A stretch of 32,725 nucleotides of DNA. It comes from Staphylococcus pseudintermedius (lineage in GTDB: Bacteria; Bacillota; Bacilli; Staphylococcales; Staphylococcaceae). This document shows positions 26,725 through 32,725 of this stretch, piece by piece; within the stretch, counting starts at the first letter, position 1; each line of letters starts with the position of its first letter. The position numbers were made by a program, and so were the translations under genes. The stretch covers positions 1-32,725 of the forward strand of contig NZ_MLGE02000021.1 of assembly GCF_001792775.2 (NCBI RefSeq), written 5' to 3'. The notes under the pieces are model-generated. The model did no database searches. It was not told the origin of the DNA and saw only the letters and a list, made by a program, of their open reading frames with translations.

Positions 26725-27672
26725 CTATTTTCTTTGTTTTTTTAAAATATTCAGCCAGGAATTGTTCCAATCCGCTTCCCTAGGAAACCATGGAAACCTT
26801 CCTGTGGGTTCAGAAATAATAACTTTATTTATTTTTCTTCCTATGTCTAACGATGCAATTTGAGCAGTAGACAAACATATTGGAATACCTGTTATTATGT
26901 TTGAATTAGTTCCAACGGCGTATAAACCACTTATATTAGTTTCACAGAATTCATTGGTATATATAAATCCTAAATCCTCTTTTAATTCAGGGATATTTAT
27001 TTTAGGAGTAGAAGAATTTAAAATTTTATAAGAATTATAATCAATAACAATACCATCAAAATTACTCATCATTTCATTTGGTATGGATAAATCTAAAAAC
27101 TTTTTCTCATAACTTCCTAAAGGTTCAACAATTATCTTAATTTTTTCTAAATACTTGTATTCTTCCAATTCTTTTTTCAAATCTTTGAGTGATTTTTTAT
27201 AACTACCATATAGTATTATTTTCTTCCATCCTTTTTCTTTGATATCCTCTATCATAAATTTCGCATTGTGAAGTCCTATTAATACTTTATTGCTATTTAA
27301 GCTCTCCGGTGTACTAAAGATTCCATTAGCTAATATTACAAATCTAGCAGTAAAAATTTTCGAGTTGGTTTTTATTAAAAATTTATCATTACATATTTTT
27401 TCAATATTAGTTACTTCTTCATTTGAATGAAAATGTACATTTAAATTTTTAGCTTCGTTATATAAATTACTGATTAAATTAGATCCTGAAAATGACCACT
27501 GCTTTGATATTTGTATATGTGCATATCGTGTAAATCCACCTATAAGACCTTTTTCTATTATTCCAACAGAAATATTTTCTTCAACGTTCTGGGTAGGTAT
27601 ACCTCTCTTCAAAATAATACTTGAATAAATACCTGCTGGTCCAGCACCTATTATTATAACATCATAATTCAC
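26725..27672 (-). CDS. FAD-dependent oxidoreductase, thioredoxin-reductase fold, no CxxC
   Basis: A 315-residue two-domain flavoprotein. The N-terminal FAD-binding GAGPAG is at residues 9-14, followed by GLIGGFTRYAHIQISKQW, where related enzymes bind flavin. VILANG near residue 108 and the C-terminal GLYAVGTNSN (family norm: aGD) complete the fold. The CxxC of thioredoxin reductases is absent, the NAD(P)-binding glycine motif is degraded (ILYGSYKKSL), and the usual Asp of the AGD motif is Thr. It therefore probably acts as a pathway oxidase or dehydrogenase rather than a disulfide reductase. The ATG overlaps the MFS gene stop by 4 bases (ATGA), so the two are translationally coupled. Substrate unknown. 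Confidence 0.82.
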   Translation of the reverse strand: MNYDVIIIGAGPAGIYSSIILKRGIPTQNVEENISVGIIEKGLIGGFTRYAHIQISKQWSFSGSNLISNLYNEAKNLNVHFHSNEEVTNIEKICNDKFLIKTNSKIFTARFVILANGIFSTPESLNSNKVLIGLHNAKFMIEDIKEKGWKKIILYGSYKKSLKDLKKELEEYKYLEKIKIIVEPLGSYEKKFLDLSIPNEMMSNFDGIVIDYNSYKILNSSTPKINIPELKEDLGFIYTNEFCETNISGLYAVGTNSNIITGIPICLSTAQIASLDIGRKINKVIISEPTGRFPWFPREADWNNSWLNILKKQRK

Positions 27673-28907
27673 AACTGCTCATCTCCCGTCATCATTAAGT
27701 CATTCATTTTCTTAATATCTTTATCAATTACATAAAAAATCGAAATTACTAAACACGCAATACTCACTAAAATAAAATTGATATTGATCGTACCAAAAAG
27801 TTGAGGTAAAATCCCACCAGTGAACGCCCCAAATGGTATCAAAATACTCAGTAATGTCTCATTTGTAGTTGCTACACGACCTAGCATATTTTGAGGTGGC
27901 AATAATTGAAACGCGTTGATAAAAGCTAAGTTGATTATTCCAATCATGATATTTGAAACTAAAAACATCGGTAATATATAAACATAACTTACATTAATGA
28001 ATAGGTAAATGCATAACCATATAATGAACAGTATGAAAAAGCTGCTAAATAGTAATTTGCTAAACTTGATATATCTAATGATTCTTGGTCCTACTAGGTA
28101 ACCTAATATGAGCCCTAGACCATTAACAAATAAAATCAATGAAAACACTTTACTATCATTTCCTTCAAGCACAGCTATTTTAGGATAAATTACCGTTACA
28201 GCTGAGAGAGAAAAGTTGATAATGGACAAAGGAAGCAAAAGTTTTAATATTTTAGGACGCGATACGTAGATCATCCCTTCTTTTAAATCTGCTAAATAAC
28301 GACTTAATATTCGGTCGCTAGCTTCTATATTGTCTTTATGATGAATTGTTGTTGAATTTAACCTAAGCAGTTTAAACACAAAAAAGGCCACAACAAATAT
28401 GATGACATTAAACGAAAAGATATTCACTATCAAAAATATACTGAGTAAAACCCCAACTAAAGCATCTAATACCACATCTAGTCCCTTATATGTCATTTGA
28501 AATATTGCATTATATTTAACCACTTGACGCGCATCAGTAGATAATTTAGGAATAAGTACACTTTCTGCAGGATAAATCACAGACGAAAATAGTGTAGACA
28601 TACTTAACAATATGTACAAAATAAGCAAATGATGATGATCTAATAAGAAATACAAAGACATCAGTATCACTATAAAAACTTGTGCAAGTGTACTAATACA
28701 TAAGATTTTTTTAATATTATATCTATCTAAAATGGGCCCTAAAAAGAACATAAATACATCAATAACCCCTACGATGACACCAATGATGCCTAAGTATAAC
28801 GTGTTATGATAAGTGACAGCGACATACCACGTTAATGAGATGAGTACGATACTATCTCCAATATTTGTTAGCACTCGTCCCAAAAGTAACTTGTGAACTT
28901 CTTTCAT
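27669..28907 (-). CDS. MFS transporter, probable exporter of the cluster
   Basis: A 412-residue polytopic protein with about twelve hydrophobic segments in two halves of six. The first half carries GDSIVLISLTWYV in helix 1 and the A-motif-like loop GPILDRYNIKKIL after helix 2, typical of MFS drug or siderophore exporters. The second half carries the weaker repeat GYLVGPRIIRYIKFSKLL. It has no solute-binding partner, and in a biosynthetic operon it is best read as the product exporter or self-protection pump. The ATG at 28907 gives a 4-base ATGA overlap with the preceding gene and sits behind GGAG; an in-frame GTG at 28916 is the alternative. Confidence 0.85.
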   Translation of the reverse strand: MKEVHKLLLGRVLTNIGDSIVLISLTWYVAVTYHNTLYLGIIGVIVGVIDVFMFFLGPILDRYNIKKILCISTLAQVFIVILMSLYFLLDHHHLLILYILLSMSTLFSSVIYPAESVLIPKLSTDARQVVKYNAIFQMTYKGLDVVLDALVGVLLSIFLIVNIFSFNVIIFVVAFFVFKLLRLNSTTIHHKDNIEASDRILSRYLADLKEGMIYVSRPKILKLLLPLSIINFSLSAVTVIYPKIAVLEGNDSKVFSLILFVNGLGLILGYLVGPRIIRYIKFSKLLFSSFFILFIIWLCIYLFINVSYVYILPMFLVSNIMIGIINLAFINAFQLLPPQNMLGRVATTNETLLSILIPFGAFTGGILPQLFGTININFILVSIACLVISIFYVIDKDIKKMNDLMMTGDEQL

Positions 28908-30247
28908 TTCACCCACTCCACATATTTTTTAACAAAATCATTTTTCTTCAAATTATTTGTTTTTTTAAAACTATCTAATAGCAAATAATATTTGGCTCCT
29001 TTTAAATGTCCAATAGCAATTTTAAACACACACAATCCACTATTTGCATCTTTAAAATATTGAGCTGAAATGTTTCTAAATCCAAAACTATCTCTCACAT
29101 CTAAATTTAAGGAGAATTTTTCCATATCTTTTTTCAAATAATTCAAAAACGCATTATTAAATTTTTCTGAAGGTGTTGTTAATTTAACAAAAATAAATGG
29201 CAAACCATAATGAACACTATTAACCTTATCTTCACCAAAAATAATTTCTTCAATTATTTCATTATGCAATTCTTTTATTTCATTATAAAAACAAACGTTA
29301 TTTTCAAGTATCCTTTCACTATAATTATAATTATTCAAAAATAGAGAATTATCTAAAAGAGAAGAATTAAAATCTGATAATCCTGCCCCTGTTACTTGTA
29401 TATAATTTTGAGTTGTTTTTTCAAAAAACTCGTATAGATCTTGATCATTCTTATTAAAAAACCAAGAAGCTCGTCCGCCATTAGTCATTTCAAAACCTTG
29501 TTGTGACAACTTCAGCAATGATTCAACTATAATTACAACTATTTTTTTCAAGTCATAAATTTTATTTATAAATCCTTCTAAATCAAAGCTGTCTCCACAT
29601 AAACTAATATCAATAATTACAAATAAATATGATTCATCCTTTGATATGCTCTTTATATTATCAATATAATTACTTTCGTTTTTAAAAAAAGAGTATTTTA
29701 TTGGTTCAAAAAAATAAAAATCGCATTTGATTTTTGAAAGATCTTCACTCCAAAAATAAGAGTTAACACCCATATTTTTTAATAAATAGAACAAATTATT
29801 TGTTTCAAAATACCCAATATCAATCAAACCATTTATCTTACCTGAAAAAGCGCTTTTTAAACTTATAACCGTATTACTTATAGCGGCCATTCCACTCGAA
29901 TATAAGTTTGTAAAACTTTTTATATTCTGAAAGTTATATTTATAGTATTTCTCTAGTCCATTGGACTTGACCATCCTTTCGTATTCATAATTATTAAACT
30001 TTACTTCTTCCATGTGGCTATTTTGAATCAATGATCTATAAAGTGATTTACTATTAGTAAACTTTTTTGCCATCCATGTTTCTCTGATAATATTACTGTA
30101 ATCGTCAAGTATACATTCATTGTTGTATATATTTTTATTTAATTTCATTTCGCTCACTTCAATACCCAATGACTTGGTGATTTTAACAAGGATTGCCATT
30201 TCATTATATTGATTAATTAATACGTCTCTATATAAATTCGCCATCAT
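28904..30247 (-). CDS. Divergent PLP-dependent enzyme, Cys/Met-metabolism type
   Basis: A 447-residue fold-type I PLP enzyme, strongly diverged. Recognisable landmarks are YSSGMAAIS at residues 116-124 (cofactor phosphate loop), IIDIS with the pyridine-N-binding Asp213, SLLKLSQQGFEMTNGG with the probable Schiff-base Lys246, and a C-terminal FGFRNI...FKIAIGHLKG block equivalent to the SLGG and R-S-G motifs of cystathionine synthases/lyases. The first 100 residues are longer than usual and resemble nothing I know. Family members form or break C-S or C-C bonds at the beta or gamma carbon of amino acids. It overlaps the decarboxylase-like gene by 20 bases and the MFS gene by 4. GAGGTG lies 7 bases before the ATG. 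The assignment to this superfamily is by motif and order only. Confidence 0.7.
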   Translation of the reverse strand: MMANLYRDVLINQYNEMAILVKITKSLGIEVSEMKLNKNIYNNECILDDYSNIIRETWMAKKFTNSKSLYRSLIQNSHMEEVKFNNYEYERMVKSNGLEKYYKYNFQNIKSFTNLYSSGMAAISNTVISLKSAFSGKINGLIDIGYFETNNLFYLLKNMGVNSYFWSEDLSKIKCDFYFFEPIKYSFFKNESNYIDNIKSISKDESYLFVIIDISLCGDSFDLEGFINKIYDLKKIVVIIVESLLKLSQQGFEMTNGGRASWFFNKNDQDLYEFFEKTTQNYIQVTGAGLSDFNSSLLDNSLFLNNYNYSERILENNVCFYNEIKELHNEIIEEIIFGEDKVNSVHYGLPFIFVKLTTPSEKFNNAFLNYLKKDMEKFSLNLDVRDSFGFRNISAQYFKDANSGLCVFKIAIGHLKGAKYYLLLDSFKKTNNLKKNDFVKKYVEWVK

Positions 30248-31319
30248 AAAAATACACCTCTGTAGGAAACTCTATGTCATGCAGCCTTTTGCAATTATTT
30301 TTAAAATAAGCTCCAAATGGATAAAATAAAATTTTTGTGCCTACAAACATCTCATTCATTTGATGATTTTTCAGAAAAAAATCTTCTTCATAACAAGATG
30401 CCCCCCATAAATCAGTTTTATATTTTTTTGAGTTATTTCCATTATTTGCAATAGGATAAGTTAAAAACCACGTTAACAAATTATGTGCTGACACATTAAC
30501 TACTGCGCTTTGATGATTTTGTCTTTTATCTATATCAATAACTTCCACTAATAAGTAGCCACATTTATCTATAATTAAGCTCCCAGGCTCAATAAATATA
30601 TCATAATTATCACAATCTATTTCTTCTATTATATTTAGTAATTCTCTATTTAATCTATTTTTATCTGATAAAAACTTCCATCCTCCCCCTAAGTTTATGC
30701 TTTTAATATCTTTTTTTAATTCAGTTTCATATATAAATTTTACGCAATTTAATATTTTTTCTATGTCTTTGGAGTCCTTTTCACCACTATGAAAATGTAT
30801 TCTTTCTATTTTGATGTTGTTATTATTCAGATATTGGATGTTTTCATCTTTCATTAACTCATTAACCGTAATACCAAATCTACTTGAATTGTTATTTTTA
30901 TATTCTAAAGAGCTTTTATCAATCATAATTCTTATTCCAATTGACTTATCAAATAAAAACCCTCCCAAATTCTTTATTTGGTTTATTGAATTGAAGTCAT
31001 AAATATAACCATTGTCATAGAGATCTTTAATATCATTATAACTAAATGATGGACCTGTTATTGAAATATGCTTTTTTGTTAACTTTTCGATTAGGTTCAA
31101 CTCTTGAATTGAAGCACATTCAAATCCACTTATAAATTCATTATTATTTAGAAATTTTAATATTTTATAATTCGAATTAGCTTTAACTGAATATAGCACT
31201 TTAATTTTATTGGGAACTTCTTTTTTCAATTTTTCAATATGAGTTAATAAGAAATCTAAATCGTAAATAACCACAGGTGCATTTAGTTTAAAATACATAC
31301 TTATATTATCTAAATTCAC
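30228..31319 (-). CDS. PLP-dependent decarboxylase, ornithine/diaminopimelate type
   Basis: A 363-residue fold-type III PLP enzyme. YSVKANSN with the cofactor Lys46, HFHSGE at 175-180, the phosphate-binding GGGW at 211-214, EPGS at 244-247, GASCYEED with Cys309 and Asp313 in the C-x3-D spacing of these enzymes, and GAYFKN at 336-341 follow in the standard order. The barrel and C-terminal domain are therefore complete although the protein is shorter than LysA (about 420). EPGS replaces the usual EPGR, so the substrate is probably not plain diaminopimelate; lysine, ornithine, another diamino acid or a carrier-bound amino acid are possible. It is the first gene of the cluster, starting at a GTG behind AAAAGGGGGGG. 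A downstream ATG (codon 8) is less likely. Confidence 0.83.
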   Translation of the reverse strand: MNLDNISMYFKLNAPVVIYDLDFLLTHIEKLKKEVPNKIKVLYSVKANSNYKILKFLNNNEFISGFECASIQELNLIEKLTKKHISITGPSFSYNDIKDLYDNGYIYDFNSINQIKNLGGFLFDKSIGIRIMIDKSSLEYKNNNSSRFGITVNELMKDENIQYLNNNNIKIERIHFHSGEKDSKDIEKILNCVKFIYETELKKDIKSINLGGGWKFLSDKNRLNRELLNIIEEIDCDNYDIFIEPGSLIIDKCGYLLVEVIDIDKRQNHQSAVVNVSAHNLLTWFLTYPIANNGNNSKKYKTDLWGASCYEEDFFLKNHQMNEMFVGTKILFYPFGAYFKNNCKRLHDIEFPTEVYFYDGEFI

Positions 31320-31354
31320 AAAACCCCCCCTTTTAAAGTGAATCCCTACATTTT

Positions 31355-31389
31355 ATGAAAACGTTATCATTTTTTTGATAATCTGTCAA
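31355..31389 (-). promoter_or_regulatory. Promoter region with CcpA cre site of the accessory cluster
   Basis: On the minus strand TTGACA (31384-31389, perfect -35) is followed 17 bases later by a weak -10 (TAACGT); CATAAA slightly further down is an alternative. ATGATAACGTTTTCAT (31355-31370) matches the full cre consensus WTGNNARCGNWWWCAW used by the carbon catabolite regulator CcpA. It covers the -10 and start region, which would mean glucose repression. A second inverted repeat TTATCA-N6-TGATAA lies between -35 and -10. The sequence features are certain; their function is inferred. Confidence 0.6.
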
Positions 31390-31399
31390 TATAAGTAGA

Positions 31400-32725
31400 A
31401 TCGAGTATCAAAATAGCCATTAATTAGCTATTCGTCCTCTCACACCACCGAGCGTACGGTTCCGTACTCGGTGGTTCAATATCTTGCGTAAGCCAACTCT
31501 GCAAGCTGGGCTAATGGTATTAATCCCCACTTGTAGAGTTGTTTTGTTGTAAGTGCACGATGAACCTCGTGCGTGTTCGATAACCGCCAGTATTTCTTGC
31601 GAGACTGTGCGATTTTCATTGCACTTCTGTGGTCAAGACCATATTGACGCAACATCTTATATTTCGTTCTAACTCTTTTCCACCGTTTAAGAATGAGTTG
31701 TCTAAGTCGGCGGTTTAACCAAGATTGTGTGGTTTCAAGAAATACTCTGATAAAACCTCTACCAAAGTAATTTATCCAACCTCGCGTCACTTGGTTAATT
31801 TCAGTGATAATCTCTTTAAAGGTACCAGGTCTATTTCGTTTCGTTATTTTCCTTAAGGTGCGTATTAAATTTCTTTTTGCTTCCGTAGTCGGTCTGAAAC
31901 GACAAACCCCATTTACCTTGGTTATTAGACAACTCAAGAACTTTAAACGTGTGACTGCTCCTACTTTACTTTTCTCTTCATTGACCACCAACTTCAGTTG
32001 CTTTTCAATGAATTTCGTTACACTCGACATTACACGTTCGCCTGCTCGTTTTGTGCGTACGAAGATGACAAAGTCATCGGCATATCGTACAAATCGGTGT
32101 CCACGCTTTTCGAGTTCTTTATCCAGTTCATGTAGATAGATATTACATAGTAAGGGAGAGATAACGCCCCCTTGTGGTGCACCTATCTTTCTTTCTGCGA
32201 CTTCGCCAGATAGGTCAATGGCACCTACTTGTAAACTTCTACGGATAAATGTGGAAATTGACTTATCTTGAACATGGCGTTCGAACAAATACATGAGCTT
32301 ATCATGATTTAACATGTCAAAGCACTGTTTCAAATCACAATCCACGGCTATTTTATAGCCTTCTTCGTAGTAGGCAGCACATTGCTTAAGTGCTGTTCCT
32401 GTGCTACGATGAGGTCTGAAACCATGGCTATGGTTTGAAAATGTTCGGTCGATGCTTGGTTCAATCACTTGTCTAATGGCTTGTTGTATCACTCTGTCTC
32501 TAGCGACAGGAATACCAAGCACACGCATTTTCCCATTTGGTTTGGGAATTTGAACTTTTCGAACTGCTTGAGGTTTGTATGAACCATCAAGCAGTTTTTT
32601 CGTTATCCGTGAAAAGTACTGCGCAAAGTGAGCATGAAGTTCACTGACTTTCATGCCGTCAATTCCAGGAGCACCTTTGTTTTTCTTAACTTTCTTGATA
32701 GCTTTTTCTATGTTGTCTGGTCTTA
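31400..32725 (-). mobile_element. Group II intron, 3' part (continues off right edge)
   Basis: Read on the minus strand: the reverse transcriptase ORF, then a domain V-like hairpin (31444-31475; 9-bp outer stem ACCACCGAG / CTCGGTGGT with an inner stem), GTGTGAGAGGACG, a domain VI-like hairpin (31412-31432) and an end near ACTCGAT at about 31400. The 5' part lies outside the window. The absence of an endonuclease domain on the reverse transcriptase and the form of domain V suggest class IIC. It sits some ten bases upstream of the -35 of the accessory cluster and shares its orientation, so read-through into the cluster is possible. Confidence 0.88.
31476..32725 (-). CDS. ltrA: Group II intron reverse transcriptase/maturase (partial, N-terminus outside)
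   Basis: The ORF is open to the right edge, with 416 codons visible. The upstream codons before the first internal ATG (32654) still read as family sequence (RPDNIEKAIKKVKKNKGAPG), so the true start lies beyond 32725. Reverse-transcriptase blocks occur in order: IPKPNGKMRVLGIP, FSNHSHGFRPHRST, DCDLKQCFDMLNHD, GAPQGGVISPLLCNIYLHELD and the catalytic RYADDFVIF. The maturase (X) domain with WLNRRLRQLILKRWKR follows. The protein ends soon after, without an HNH endonuclease domain, typical of class IIC introns. It promotes splicing and retrohoming of its host intron. No frameshift or internal stop is seen, so it is probably functional. Confidence 0.93.
   Translation of the reverse strand, partial: RPDNIEKAIKKVKKNKGAPGIDGMKVSELHAHFAQYFSRITKKLLDGSYKPQAVRKVQIPKPNGKMRVLGIPVARDRVIQQAIRQVIEPSIDRTFSNHSHGFRPHRSTGTALKQCAAYYEEGYKIAVDCDLKQCFDMLNHDKLMYLFERHVQDKSISTFIRRSLQVGAIDLSGEVAERKIGAPQGGVISPLLCNIYLHELDKELEKRGHRFVRYADDFVIFVRTKRAGERVMSSVTKFIEKQLKLVVNEEKSKVGAVTRLKFLSCLITKVNGVCRFRPTTEAKRNLIRTLRKITKRNRPGTFKEIITEINQVTRGWINYFGRGFIRVFLETTQSWLNRRLRQLILKRWKRVRTKYKMLRQYGLDHRSAMKIAQSRKKYWRLSNTHEVHRALTTKQLYKWGLIPLAQLAELAYARY

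Noticed and set aside
26725..27672. Flavoprotein as thioredoxin reductase or dithiol oxidase.
   Set aside because: The CxxC motif required for both roles is absent.
31804..32139. 111-codon plus-strand ORF opposite the group II intron reverse transcriptase.
   Set aside because: Shadow of the intact reverse transcriptase frame.

Overview
This window looks like a chromosomal segment of a Staphylococcus. Gene content and order (ftsW-ylaN, ylaL-ylaI, typA, pot operon, pdh operon, ykyA, def, rpoY-rnjA) match what I remember of the staphylococcal/Bacillus core. Protein sequences are close to S. aureus homologues without being identical, so a non-aureus species (perhaps of the hyicus-intermedius group) is my guess. 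That species call is inference; no 16S gene or other marker is present.

Layout. 1-124: the 5' end of a group II intron (minus strand, running off the left edge), placed just after the ftsW terminator. 211-2612: ftsW, ylaN and the divergent ylaL-ylaI pair. 2736-8198: an Old Yellow Enzyme-like reductase, typA, ylaF, an inositol-monophosphatase-family gene and yktB. 8883-15220: a polyamine-uptake operon read leftward, potR-potA-potB-potC-potD followed by two paralogous DUF4064 membrane proteins. 15323-21365: a UPF0223 gene, then the pyruvate dehydrogenase operon pdhA-pdhB-pdhC-pdhD. 21529-26078: the YkyA-like lipoprotein, peptide deformylase, a small unknown gene and rpoY-rnjA. 26258-26381: a stranded 5' piece of a group II intron. 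26532-31319: an AT-rich, translationally coupled minus-strand cluster that I do not recognise. 31400-32725: a group II intron with its reverse transcriptase, cut by the right edge.

The most interesting part is the accessory cluster at 26532-31319. In transcription order it encodes a PLP enzyme of the ornithine/diaminopimelate decarboxylase fold, a divergent Cys/Met-metabolism-type PLP enzyme, an MFS transporter, a thioredoxin-reductase-fold flavoprotein without the redox CxxC, and a 47-residue, strongly acidic, cysteine-free peptide with an excellent ribosome binding site. The first four genes overlap one another. A sequence matching the full 16-base CcpA cre consensus overlaps the candidate promoter. 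The set resembles a small biosynthesis-and-export pathway, either for a modified amino acid or amine, or for a peptide product in which the 47-mer is precursor or carrier. It is not a pathway I can name.

The second notable signal is a noncoding element of about 500 bp present three times in the same orientation (near 8215-8750, 15650-16215 and 22980-23480). The copies have diverged, but near-identical blocks and hairpins persist, which suggests a structured RNA or a non-autonomous mobile element. No tRNA, rRNA or CRISPR array was seen.
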